Assembly (NCBI GenBank): GCA_947496215.1
Contig: CANMCF010000002.1
Location: forward strand, 496,001 to 560,000
DNA from: an uncultured Bizionia sp.
GTDB lineage: Bacteria; Bacteroidota; Bacteroidia; Flavobacteriales; Flavobacteriaceae
DNA: 64,000 nucleotides
Reading direction: 5' to 3'
This document shows, one piece after another, positions 1-8,147 of this stretch. Every line of letters starts with the position of its first letter. Position 1 is the first letter of the stretch. Position numbers and translations under genes: made by a program. Under the pieces are notes generated by a model, which was not told the origin of the DNA, did not search any database, and saw nothing but the letters and a program-made list of their open reading frames with translations.

Positions 1-2176
1 CAATGCTTGTTAAGGTTTCTATGTTGTTGATATTTAGTGTTGTATTGTTTCCGGATTCATCCGTGTAGGTAATCGTGCCATCGTTGTTGTCGGTAAGTGA
101 TGTCAACGTTTCAAGATTTTTAACAATGTTGGTAAGGTTCAATTGTGTCGTATTCCCGCCTTCATCGATATAATCAATATTGATGTCGTCCGTATTCAAA
201 GCGATGGATGTAAGCGTTTCAGCATTGGAAATGTCCAGAGTTGTAATATTTCCGTCTTCATCCGTATATGTAAATGTTCCATCGTTATTGTCGACCAAAG
301 AAGTTAAGGCTTCCAAATTGGCAATTATGTTTGTTAGGTTCAATTGGATGGTGTTTCCATTTTCATCCATATAATCAATGTTTTCATTGTCGTTATTCAA
401 TGCTATGCTTGTCAATGTTTCAAGATTGGAAACATCTATGGTGACCGGTGCTCCATCATTGTTGTCGAATGTAAACGTTCCATTTGGGTTTGCGATCAAT
501 GTTGCTTTGTTCACAGTATCTATGGAACCATCAGGTTTGTTTAAACTGAAGGAGCCATCTCCATTGTCAATTAGGGAAATGTTGTCTACATATGATTTAG
601 GAGTAGCATCTGTAGGACCGATGGGGTTACCTAATCCTGTTACGGTATTACCACTCATATCCAAGTTGCCAACCATCGTGTCACCTGTAACATTTACATA
701 TCGAGGGTCGTAAAGGTTGGTGTTAAAGGGGTCGACGGCAATCCAAGTCATTGTATCAGCGTCATAGATGTAGGTTGCTCCAACTTGGGTAGGGTCTGAT
801 GCATCACTATTCACAACATAAATGTCTCCTTCGTGAGGAACTCCTCCAATTTCTATGGAGCTAATGTCGTCTACATCTGTTGTTGGGCCGGTATATACAT
901 TTCCTACGGGAATGTTTACATTGCCATCTGCATCTGGATGAGACAAATTAACGGTAGCAACGCGTGTTCCATATACCCATTGTGTTCCATTCCAGTAGAT
1001 TTCATCATTTGTGTTGGTGCCATTTGCAAACATAGGCAGTGTGATTTGTCCTGTCAGGTCGACTACATTTCCAGCGGTTTCAGGATTGGAAAGTGTTAAT
1101 TCTGTTCCATTCAAAAAGAGATCTTGAAGTTCGTTTGTCGAGTCGTTGTCGTTATCTATTACAGAAATGGTTACAGGGACGCCATCTTCATTAATGTAGG
1201 TAAAGGTTAGATCTCCATTGTCGACCAAGGTAGTCAAGGTTTCCAAGTTCGCTACATTGATTTGTGTCGTGTTCCCATTTTCATCTGTGTAGGTCAAAGT
1301 ACCATCGTTGTTGTCTGTAAGCAATGTCAATGTTTCTAAATTGGAAACTATTGCAGATAGATCTAGCTGTGTGACATTTCCATTTTCATCCGTGTAATCG
1401 ATGTTCGTATTGTCGGGAGCTATGGCAATTGCTGTTAATGTTTCCAAATTCGAAACATCTAGAATGGTAGAGTTTCCATCTTCGGCAGTATAGCTAAAAG
1501 TTCCATCATTGTTGTCAATCAAGGTGGTCAATGTTTCCAAGTTGGCAATAACGGTTGAAAGGTCCAATTGAGAGACGTTTCCGTTTTCGTCCGTGTAATC
1601 GATGTTGGTGTCATCTGGATTCAAGACAATGCTCGTTATGGTTTCGGTACTATTCGTATCTATGGTGGTTGTCGTGCCATTTTCTGATTCATAAGTAAAC
1701 GTTCCATCAGCATTGTCTATCAGGGTTGTTACCGTTTCTAGTGCAGAAATGTCTATGTTCAATGGAGATCCATTACCATTGTCGAAAGTTAGCGTGCCAT
1801 CTCCATTGTCTGTTAAAGCGGCCTTGTTGATTATCGTCACGGAGCCATCTTCTGCTGAATAACTTATTGTTCCATCGTTGTTGTCAATGAGCGAGGTAAC
1901 TGTTTCATTGTCCATGACATTTGTACAAAGGCTGTTCCAAGCATTGTTGTTGAATTGGAATAGGCAATTTTCGTCTGTATTGTATATTAAAGCGCCATTG
2001 AGAGGCGTTAATGCATTCATTTCTGAGCTAGAAATTCGTGTTACGACCAAAACTTTATTTGAACTTTCCAATTCAAGGATGGATTGACTGTCGATGATTT
2101 CAGGATTGTCACCTATTTTTACTTGGGAATAACTGTTTATGGCAACGAACAATAGAGTAAAGAGTATTCTTTTCAT
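1..2176 (-). CDS. Repetitive secreted surface protein with tail-fibre collar motif (5' part, runs off left edge)
   Basis: An open frame of 725 codons without a stop begins at ATG 2176 and leaves the window at base 1. It starts with a signal peptide (MKRILFTLLFVAINSYSQ). A short segment typical of Bacteroidota surface proteins follows (GALIYNTDENCLFQF, with a second Cys shortly after). Then come many degenerate repeats of about 30-40 residues built on LETLTSLIDNNDGTFTYTDE and on IDYTDENGN-TQLDLS. Near bases 582-690 the chain reads GDTMVGNLDMSGNTVTGLG followed by DATPKSYVD, the collar motif seen in phage tail fibres and related adhesins. The role is inferred to be a fibrous extracellular or surface protein. 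Whether it ends in an S74-type chaperone or a secretion tail cannot be seen here. No TAnnTTTG box was found just upstream. Confidence 0.88.
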   Translation of the reverse strand, partial: MKRILFTLLFVAINSYSQVKIGDNPEIIDSQSILELESSNKVLVVTRISSSEMNALTPLNGALIYNTDENCLFQFNNNAWNSLCTNVMDNETVTSLIDNNDGTISYSAEDGSVTIINKAALTDNGDGTLTFDNGNGSPLNIDISALETVTTLIDNADGTFTYESENGTTTTIDTNSTETITSIVLNPDDTNIDYTDENGNVSQLDLSTVIANLETLTTLIDNNDGTFSYTAEDGNSTILDVSNLETLTAIAIAPDNTNIDYTDENGNVTQLDLSAIVSNLETLTLLTDNNDGTLTYTDENGNTTQINVANLETLTTLVDNGDLTFTYINEDGVPVTISVIDNDNDSTNELQDLFLNGTELTLSNPETAGNVVDLTGQITLPMFANGTNTNDEIYWNGTQWVYGTRVATVNLSHPDADGNVNIPVGNVYTGPTTDVDDISSIEIGGVPHEGDIYVVNSDASDPTQVGATYIYDADTMTWIAVDPFNTNLYDPRYVNVTGDTMVGNLDMSGNTVTGLGNPIGPTDATPKSYVDNISLIDNGDGSFSLNKPDGSIDTVNKATLIANPNGTFTFDNNDGAPVTIDVSNLETLTSIALNNDNENIDYMDENGNTIQLNLTNIIANLEALTSLVDNNDGTFTYTDEDGNITTLDISNAETLTSIALNTDDINIDYIDEGGNTTQLNLTNIVKNLETLTSLTDNNDGTITYTDESGNNTTLNINNIETLTSI

Positions 2177-2321
2177 TTGTTAGGCATTTAAAGGGCTTTA
2201 ACTTAAAGTTAAGTATATACCTATTAACAATTTATTAATTTATTGAATATATTTAAGTTATTTCGATGAAACGACTATTTTTTACGACGAAATGAATATT
2301 TAAATTTTATTAAAAAAAGCT

Positions 2322-2351
2322 TTTGGAAACTAATATAAATTCCTAGATTTG
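2322..2351 (+). promoter_or_regulatory. Promoter of tRNA-Gly
   Basis: A TTTG at 2322-2325 is followed after 18 bases by TAGATTTG at 2344-2351, an exact match to the Bacteroidota -7 consensus TAnnTTTG. Transcription would begin a few bases before the tRNA 5' end at 2363. Confidence 0.7.
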
Positions 2352-2362
2352 CATCCGGAAAT

Positions 2363-2435
2363 GCGAGAGTAGCTCAGTTGGTAGAGCGTCAGCCTTCCAA
2401 GCTGAATGTCGCCGGTTCGAACCCGGTCTCTCGCT
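2363..2435 (+). tRNA. tRNA-Gly (anticodon TCC)
   Basis: A complete cloverleaf is visible. The acceptor arms are GCGAGAG (2363-2369) and CTCTCGC (2428-2434). The anticodon stem TCAGC/GCTGA encloses the loop CTTCCAA, giving anticodon TCC. The T arm GCCGG/CCGGT carries the loop TTCGAAC. The CCA end is not encoded. A promoter lies directly upstream and a strong terminator directly downstream, so this is a single-gene unit. Confidence 0.97.
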
Positions 2436-2440
2436 CAAAA

Positions 2441-2472
2441 GCCTCATCTAAATTTAGATGAGGCTTTTTTTA
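2441..2472 (+). terminator. Intrinsic terminator after tRNA-Gly
   Basis: A perfect palindrome (arms GCCTCATCTAAA and TTTAGATGAGGC) is followed by a run of T, six bases after the tRNA. Confidence 0.9.
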
Positions 2473-2720
2473 TGCTCATTTTTATTTGATTAAGTTGGTA
2501 AGAATTATCGGGTAAAATCAGATATCGGCATTTGGACCTTTGGTTGAACCCAAAAGATCTTTGACAATATTAGATGTTCTTGAAAAATGATGAATTTCGT
2601 TTTTAATTTGTTGACAATGATGTGTTTATGATTGTTTTGTATCGCAATGTGTTAATATATAGTGAGAATTTAATTGGGGAAATAAATAATTTTAATTAAT
2701 AATCTAAAAACCAATTAACT

Positions 2721-3547
2721 ATGTTTAATTCAAAAACAAAAACAAGCTTGTTTTTTGCAATTCTATTGTGTATGAGTTGTCAAAACGAAAATTTGCATGA
2801 GGAGCATGCAAATGAAGTAAAAGAGACATTGCCAGAAGATGCGATGGAGACTTTGAGTTTTTTAAAAGATCAAGGCTATTCTGAGGAAAGACTTGTGCCT
2901 GATTTAGAAAGAGAAGCTTTCATCTATGCCGATGACATGGCGATTCCTTTTGATCTAAAATCTAATTTGAATAAGAATTCCCCTGAAGATACCCAGAAGA
3001 ATCAGTGGTACTTGAGTCTATATGGAGTATTTTATGTCAATTCCAAAAGAATCGCTTACTACATAGACTATGATTTTCCTAGTGAATACATACTGGAATT
3101 TGCTTGGGCTGCATATCATTGGAGTAGGGTTAGTCCAAATATTAACATCAATAGGACATATTCGAGATATAGTGCAGACATAGTGTTGGGGGCATATTAC
3201 AATGAGAATACTGGTGCATATGCAACTGCAGCATTGCCCAGCGGCAATGGAAATGTAGGTTCATGGATGCAAATTAACTTAGCCAAGGATCATGAGGCAT
3301 TGTCTGTCGAATCCAGAATGACATTGATGATACATGAACTGGGACATAATCTAAGCTTTCTAACATTCTAACCAAACAGAGGGGATTAGATATTCCAGGA
3401 ACAAGAGATGCGGCGTATCATCAGGCATATACCTGTGGGTCAATCATGAGAAGTAGCGTCTATGTTTGTGGGTGGCAATTGAGTCCTTGGGCACAATGGT
3501 CATCGGATGATTGGAGATCCATAGGATGGTCTTATGGGGTGTATTGA
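2721..3547 (+). pseudogene. Frameshifted M57-type (HExxH) zinc metalloprotease lipoprotein
   Basis: The protein starts as a lipoprotein (LLCMSCQNE, Cys near residue 20) and resembles the Bacteroidota M57 'HEIGH' metalloprotease family. The catalytic helix is present as HELGHN, but the frame stops nine residues later at 3371. From about 3355 the coding signal continues in another frame (SNILTKQRGLDIPGTRDAAY, then a Trp-rich tail to a TGA at 3547). Family members have a third zinc-ligand His six residues after the second, as in HELGHNxxxRH. Here exactly that point is disrupted: the frame offset fits a loss of 1, 4 or 7 bases, and a 7-base loss would remove an Arg-His pair. The copy should lack activity unless this is a sequencing error. 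A terminator shared with metK follows. Confidence 0.72.
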
Positions 3548-3580
3548 TATGTAAAGTGAATTTAGTTCTATTCAAAAAAA

Positions 3581-3609
3581 AAGACCTTTCTATAAGAAAG
3601 GTCTTTTTT
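3581..3609. terminator. Bidirectional terminator between the M57 remnant and metK
   Basis: The hairpin GACCTTTC-tataa-GAAAGGTC has A tracts on its left and T tracts on its right, so it can terminate both convergent units. Confidence 0.85.
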
Positions 3610-3627
3610 CATATGTAGTTTCTTTGC

Positions 3628-4881
3628 CTATATTTCAAAAGCGGCTTTGACTTTGTCTACATAGTCCAATTTCTCCCATGTGAACAATTCCACATCTATG
3701 GTCTTTGGTTCCCCATTGGGCTGAGAAAATGTTTTGGTAACTGTCGTGTTGGCCCTTCCCATATGTCCATAGGCAGCAGTTTCACTATAAATGGGGTTAC
3801 GCAGTTTCAAACGAGATTCTATGGATGCTGGACGCATATCGAAGATTTTCGAAATCTTTTCTGCTATTTCTCCATCCGTCATATTAAAAGGGCAAGTTCC
3901 GTAGGTGTCCACAAAGATTCCCATAGGTTCTACGACTCCAATGGCGTAGGATACCTGTACTAAGATTTCATCACAAATACCAGCAGCTACCAAGTTCTTG
4001 GCAATGTGCCTGGTCGCATAGGCAGCGCTTCTGTCTACTTTGCTAGGGTCCTTACCAGAGAATGCGCCTCCACCGTGAGCTCCTTTGCCTCCATAGGTGT
4101 CTACAATGATCTTACGACCAGTTAAACCTGTATCGCCGTGAGGGCCACCAATAACAAATTTTCCGGTAGGGTTTATATGATATTTTATGTCATTATTGAA
4201 CAAAGCTTTTAAATGTTCAGGTAATTTGGATACGACACGAGGAATTAAGATCTCAACAATGTCCTTTCTGATTTTTGCCAACATGGTATCATCTTCGTCA
4301 AAGTCGTCATGTTGTGTGGATACGACAATGGCATCGATACGTTGTGGTATGTTGTCGTCACTGTATTCGATGGTTACCTGACTCTTGGAATCCGGCCTCA
4401 AGTAAGTGATGTCCTTGTTCTCCTTGCGCAATTCTGCCAATTCGATCAAGATCTTGTGGGATAGATCCAAAGCCAAAGGCATGTAGTTTTCTGTCTCCCT
4501 CGTTGCATAGCCAAACATCATTCCTTGGTCTCCTGCGCCTTGCTCTTCTTTACTTTCTCTGTCCACACCGCGGTTGATGTCGTCCGATTGCTCATGGATA
4601 GCGCTGAATACACCACATGAATTACCATCAAACATATATTCGCTTTTGGTGTAGCCAATTTTATTTATGGTATCCCTAGCAATTTTTTGAACATCCAGAT
4701 AAGTTTTGGATTTTACTTCTCCGGCCAATACAACCTGTCCTGTTGTAACCAAGGTTTCACATGCCACTTTGGAATCCTTGTCGAAAGCAAGAAAGTTGTC
4801 AATTAATGCATCACTGATTTGATCTGCTACTTTATCCGGGTGTCCTTCAGAAACACTTTCTGAGGTAAATAAATATGCCAT
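3628..4881 (-). CDS. metK: S-adenosylmethionine synthetase
   Basis: This 417-residue cytosolic enzyme makes S-adenosylmethionine from methionine and ATP. It has the N-terminal ATP motif GHPDK (residues 13-17), the family signature [12 protein letters not shown], and the glycine-rich phosphate loop GGGAFSGKD. Length and ends fit a full member of the family. It is transcribed alone, from a promoter at 5044-5051 through a SAM-II type riboswitch, so it is very likely shut down by its own product. The start at 4881 directly gives the conserved N-terminus ([16 protein letters not shown]). Confidence 0.98.
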   Translation of the reverse strand: MAYLFTSESVSEGHPDKVADQISDALIDNFLAFDKDSKVACETLVTTGQVVLAGEVKSKTYLDVQKIARDTINKIGYTKSEYMFDGNSCGVFSAIHEQSDDINRGVDRESKEEQGAGDQGMMFGYATRETENYMPLALDLSHKILIELAELRKENKDITYLRPDSKSQVTIEYSDDNIPQRIDAIVVSTQHDDFDEDDTMLAKIRKDIVEILIPRVVSKLPEHLKALFNNDIKYHINPTGKFVIGGPHGDTGLTGRKIIVDTYGGKGAHGGGAFSGKDPSKVDRSAAYATRHIAKNLVAAGICDEILVQVSYAIGVVEPMGIFVDTYGTCPFNMTDGEIAEKISKIFDMRPASIESRLKLRNPIYSETAAYGHMGRANTTVTKTFSQPNGEPKTIDVELFTWEKLDYVDKVKAAFEI

Positions 4882-4929
4882 TATGTAATTATTTTAGTCA
4901 GAGGATTTGACGAAAACGTCGAAGGAAGT

Positions 4930-5032
4930 TTACACTGCCTTTAGCATTTAATTCCAAATTGATCTAGAGCTGTATTCAATGACCCCGTAAATCAATTTGA
5001 AGAGGTTGCAATCAGTCAAATCCTTCCTCTTT
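4930..5032 (-). promoter_or_regulatory. SAM-II type riboswitch (long-loop variant) in the metK leader
   Basis: Read on the minus strand, stem P1 is formed by AAGAGG (5031-5026) and CCTCTT (5005-5000). Its loop contains GATTTGACTGATTGCAA, very close to the SAM-II (metA motif) core. The 3' part ATGCTAAAGGCAGT (about 4948-4934) supplies the conserved GCTAAA and the pseudoknot partners: GCA with TGC, and ACTG with CAGT. Between them sits an extra hairpin with perfect 9-bp arms (CAAATTGAT 4999-4991 and ATCAATTTG 4963-4955), as known for the long-loop SAM-II variants of Bacteroidota. Downstream, GTCAAATCCT (4911-4902) is perfectly complementary to AGGATTTGAC inside the aptamer (5024-5015). This gives a plausible expression platform close to the metK start codon. 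Confidence 0.85.
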
Positions 5033-5043
5033 TTATTAGGCGT

Positions 5044-5051
5044 CAAAAGTA
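5044..5051 (-). promoter_or_regulatory. metK promoter -7 element
   Basis: The minus strand reads TACTTTTG, an exact TAnnTTTG match. It ends about 12 bases before the first riboswitch stem, so the transcript would begin with the aptamer. No clear -33 TTG was seen at the usual distance. Confidence 0.6.
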
Positions 5052-5128
5052 CATATAATATTAAGATTATAAAATAGAGATTTAAACTAATTTCATTTAA
5101 AATTTTGGAGGTCAAGCAAGAAACAAAA

Positions 5129-5153
5129 AAAGCCATTGCGAAGGCAATGGCTT
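5129..5153 (-). terminator. Terminator of the alanine-rich lipoprotein gene
   Basis: The hairpin AGCCATTGC-ctt-CGCAATGGCT on the minus strand is followed by a T run, 27 bases after the stop codon at 5180. Confidence 0.85.
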
Positions 5154-5179
5154 TAGTGACTTATAATTTAAGTGGAGAA

Positions 5180-5566
5180 TTATTTTTTCTTCAACTCGTC
5201 AGCCTTTGCCTTGGCATCATCCACAATTTTGTTAGCAGCTTCTTTCGTAGTGTCTGCAGCATCTTCAACAGCAGCTTTTGCATCTCCTGCAACATCTCCT
5301 GCAGCATCTACAGCTTTATCTACAGCTTCTCCTGCAGCATTTACAGTTTCTTCTACAGCTTCTACAGCATCTCCTGTAGCTTCAGCAGCATTTTCTACAG
5401 CGTTCTCAGTAGCTTCAACTGCATTTTCTACAGCATCGCCAGTAGCTTCAGCAGCATTTTCTACAGCATTTTCCGTAGCATCTGCATTTTCTTTTACATC
5501 TCTACAAGAAGTGAACGATACGCTTAGTGCTAACAATAAAGTAGCACTCAATAATAATTTTTTCAT
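5180..5566 (-). CDS. Alanine-rich repeat lipoprotein
   Basis: The start at 5566 is chosen because it begins a clean lipoprotein signal (MKKLLLSATLLLALSVSFTS, then Cys21); the open frame extends further upstream but that part has no signal character. The mature part, about 107 residues, consists almost wholly of A, E, D, N, V, T and K in an 11-residue-like helical rhythm. It contains a repeated block, ENAVENAAEATGDAVE, that occurs twice in succession. It resembles LEA-like or coiled amphipathic helices; no catalytic motif is seen. It is expected to be anchored in an envelope membrane. A stress or envelope-stabilising role is possible but is inference only. The gene is monocistronic with its own terminator. 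Confidence 0.85.
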   Translation of the reverse strand: MKKLLLSATLLLALSVSFTSCRDVKENADATENAVENAAEATGDAVENAVEATENAVENAAEATGDAVEAVEETVNAAGEAVDKAVDAAGDVAGDAKAAVEDAADTTKEAANKIVDDAKAKADELKKK

Positions 5567-5673
5567 TGGTCTAAGTTTTAAATAAGGCGTGAATTTAAGA
5601 TATTGAAAATTAAAAACCTCTTTTTTTTTTAACAATTTTTAACATTTCATCGATAATCAGCCAAAATTACAGT

Positions 5674-6954
5674 TTAATTACGTATAAAATTAAGGATTTG
5701 GATGACAGCCCCTTCATTTTCTCTGATGAAATCTTTATTTCGTTGTCCAAGTGAAACACGTTTTTCAGAATCGGATATGAAATTGTTGAAAGCATTGTTC
5801 AATTGTTTTTGATTGGAAATGGCAACCATGCCATTGTAGTCTATCATTGCTTGAGCTTCAGGGAATTTTTCATGATTGTCGCCTATAACAATCGGTATTC
5901 CAAAAATGGCTGCTTCCAATGTGTTGTGCAAGCCTGTTTTTCCAACAGCACCTCCAACATATGCAATATCCGCATAATTGTATACTTTGCTTAGCAAACC
6001 TATGGTATCCAATATCAAAACTTGATAATTGCTTAAGTCAACTTCCTCCTTTTCTGAGAACAAGATGGATCGTTTGATTACACTACGTTTCAAATCTTGA
6101 ATTTGCGATGGTTTTATGTTATGGGGGGCAATGATGAATTTTGTGTTTGATGTAGCTTCGGAATTGATGTATTCCACGATTAATTTCTCATCTTCCGGCC
6201 AAGAACTTCCTATGACGATGCACAAGGCATCTTGCTTGAAGGCTTCGATGAAATCGATCGCGTTGCTTTGTTGCAATTGATTAGCCACACGATCGAAACG
6301 TGTATCTCCAGAAACAGAGACATCTTTATAGTCTATTTGTTCTAAAAGTAATTTAGACTTCTCATTTTGGGTAAATATGTGCTCGAAGGCAAAAAGGGCA
6401 TTTCTTGTTTGCTTGCCATACCATTTAAAAAAAGATTGATTTTCCCTGAAGGTAGCAGAGATTAAAATAGCTTTTAATTTTCTGTTCTTCAATTCGTTCA
6501 GGAAGTTTGGCCAAATGTCGTATTTCACAAAGATTGTCAACTCAGGGTTTACAAGATCCAAAAAACGTTTTGCATTCTTTTTGGTATCCAAAGGAAGGTA
6601 TGTTACTATATCTGCCACAGGAGTGTTTTTTCTTATTTCGTAACCAGAAGGAGAAAAGAATGTGAGCACTATCGTATGGTCGGGATATAGAGTTCTCAAT
6701 TCAGAGAAAACGGGGAGACCTTGTTCATACTCTCCCAACGATGCACAATGGAACCATAGTGTTTCTGCTGCTTTGGGAATTTGTGTCTCCAAGACTTTGA
6801 ACGTATTGGAGCGCCCCTTTGTACCAAGTTTTATTTTGGTATTGAAAATAGAAATGATACGAAGGCCAAAGCTGGCCATATAAACTCCTAATGTGTATAG
6901 TGCATTCAATATGAAAAACGTTTGTGCTAAAATACATAATTCATTGTTTAGCAT
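5674..6954 (-). CDS. waaA: 3-deoxy-D-manno-octulosonic acid (Kdo) transferase
   Basis: This GT30-family glycosyltransferase transfers Kdo from CMP-Kdo to lipid A precursor at the inner face of the cytoplasmic membrane. It shows a hydrophobic N-terminal anchor, the catalytic Glu context WFHCASLGEYEQGLPV, the segment ELTIFVKYDIWPNF, and the C-terminal nucleotide-sugar segment GGAVGKTGLHNTLEAAIFGI with GDNHEKFPEA. Length (up to 426 residues) is normal. The start is uncertain: only 26 bases separate ATG 6954 from the divergent aminotransferase, and the conserved part begins around LYTLGVYMASF. The next in-frame ATG (6879) would cut into the membrane anchor. Its presence matches lpxK at 59.5 kb in the same lipid A pathway. 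Confidence 0.95.
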   Translation of the reverse strand: MLNNELCILAQTFFILNALYTLGVYMASFGLRIISIFNTKIKLGTKGRSNTFKVLETQIPKAAETLWFHCASLGEYEQGLPVFSELRTLYPDHTIVLTFFSPSGYEIRKNTPVADIVTYLPLDTKKNAKRFLDLVNPELTIFVKYDIWPNFLNELKNRKLKAILISATFRENQSFFKWYGKQTRNALFAFEHIFTQNEKSKLLLEQIDYKDVSVSGDTRFDRVANQLQQSNAIDFIEAFKQDALCIVIGSSWPEDEKLIVEYINSEATSNTKFIIAPHNIKPSQIQDLKRSVIKRSILFSEKEEVDLSNYQVLILDTIGLLSKVYNYADIAYVGGAVGKTGLHNTLEAAIFGIPIVIGDNHEKFPEAQAMIDYNGMVAISNQKQLNNAFNNFISDSEKRVSLGQRNKDFIRENEGAVIQILNFIRN

Positions 6955-6980
6955 ATATGAATTTTGTAATTTCGTAGTTT

Positions 6981-8132
6981 ATGAGAAAAATTCAAATGGT
7001 AGACCTTAAGGGTCAATACGAAGGTATAAAAGATGTTGTAAACGAATCCATACAAGATGTTTTGGAAACTACAGCATTTGTAAATGGACCAAAGGTTCAT
7101 CAGTTTCAAAGAAATCTTGAAAACTATCTAGGAGTAAAACACGTCATTCCATGTGCAAATGGTACAGATGCATTGCAAATTGCAATGATGGGGTTAGGAC
7201 TAAAACCCGGTGATGAGGTTATTACTGCCGATTTTACGTTTGCTGCCACCGTAGAGGTCATAGCCTTGTTAAACTTAACCCCAGTGTTGGTAGATGTCGA
7301 ACCAGATACATTCAATATCGACATAGAAGCTGTTAAAAAAGCGATAACACCGAAGACTAAGGCAATTGTACCTGTCCATCTATTTGGACAATGTGCAAAT
7401 ATGGAAGCCTTGATGGAAATTGCAAAAGAACATGACCTATACGTGATAGAGGACAATGCACAAGGTATTGGAGCCAAATATAAATATAGCAATGGAGAAG
7501 AAGTTATGGCTGGTACCATTGGTCATGTGGCATCGACTTCTTTCTTCCCATCAAAGAATTTGGGATGCTATGGTGATGGAGGAGCCATCTTTACAAATGA
7601 TGACGATTTGGCACATATTATGAGAGGAGTCGTCAACCATGGTATGTATGAGCGTTATCACCATGACGTCGTTGGTGTCAATTCACGTTTGGATTCTATT
7701 CAAGCAGCAGTTCTGGATGCCAAGTTACCGCATTTGGACACCTATAACAGAGCAAGAAGAAATGCAGCAACAAAATACAATGCAGCCTTTGTAAGTCACC
7801 CGAATATCATAACTCCAAAAACCACCAACGGGGAACTTGATGAAACTTATGAATATCATGTTTTCCATCAATATACGTTGAAGATCATTGGAACGGATAG
7901 AGATGCTTTGGCCAAGCACTTGAATGAAAAGGAAATCCCATGTGGAGTATATTATCCGATTCCTTTGCACAGGCAAAAAGCATATTTGGATTCCAGATAT
8001 AGAGAAGAGGATTTTACGGTAACCAATCGATTGGTGAAAGAAGTGATTTCTTTGCCAATGCATACGGAGTTGGATGATGAGCAAATAGATTTCATAACTC
8101 AAACGGTTATTGATTTTGTAAACAACAATTAG
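6981..8132 (+). CDS. DegT/DnrJ/EryC1/StrS family PLP-dependent sugar aminotransferase
   Basis: At 383 residues it has the full family length. It opens with the typical KIQMVDLKGQYEGIKD, has the cofactor region GTDALQIAMMGLGLKPGDEV, the Asp context YVIEDNAQGIGAKYK, and the PLP lysine K192 in FFPSKNLGCYGDGGA. The family transfers an amino group from glutamate to keto-sugars linked to nucleotides, for LPS, capsule or glycoprotein glycans. The exact sugar cannot be told from sequence. galE follows 15 bases downstream on the same strand, so the two probably form an operon for envelope sugar nucleotides. Confidence 0.9.
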   Translation: MRKIQMVDLKGQYEGIKDVVNESIQDVLETTAFVNGPKVHQFQRNLENYLGVKHVIPCANGTDALQIAMMGLGLKPGDEVITADFTFAATVEVIALLNLTPVLVDVEPDTFNIDIEAVKKAITPKTKAIVPVHLFGQCANMEALMEIAKEHDLYVIEDNAQGIGAKYKYSNGEEVMAGTIGHVASTSFFPSKNLGCYGDGGAIFTNDDDLAHIMRGVVNHGMYERYHHDVVGVNSRLDSIQAAVLDAKLPHLDTYNRARRNAATKYNAAFVSHPNIITPKTTNGELDETYEYHVFHQYTLKIIGTDRDALAKHLNEKEIPCGVYYPIPLHRQKAYLDSRYREEDFTVTNRLVKEVISLPMHTELDDEQIDFITQTVIDFVNNN

Positions 8133-8147
8133 GGGAAAAACATTTCA

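Noticed and set aside
180-2087. Several plus-strand open frames of 60-110 codons
   Set aside because: They are shadows of the large repetitive minus-strand gene; their translations show no family features and the minus frame is open throughout.
1-2100. Regular repeats that could be taken for a CRISPR array
   Set aside because: The repeats are degenerate, in frame, vary in spacing and encode a protein repeat; there are no cas genes.
5105-5585. Plus-strand Ser/Ala-rich frames opposite the Ala-rich lipoprotein
   Set aside because: They mirror the low-complexity minus-strand gene, which has a signal peptide, lipobox and terminator.
6955-6980. Divergent promoters squeezed into 26 bases between waaA and the aminotransferase
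   Set aside because: Only a near match (TAATTTCG on the plus strand) is present; the promoter arrangement could not be supported.
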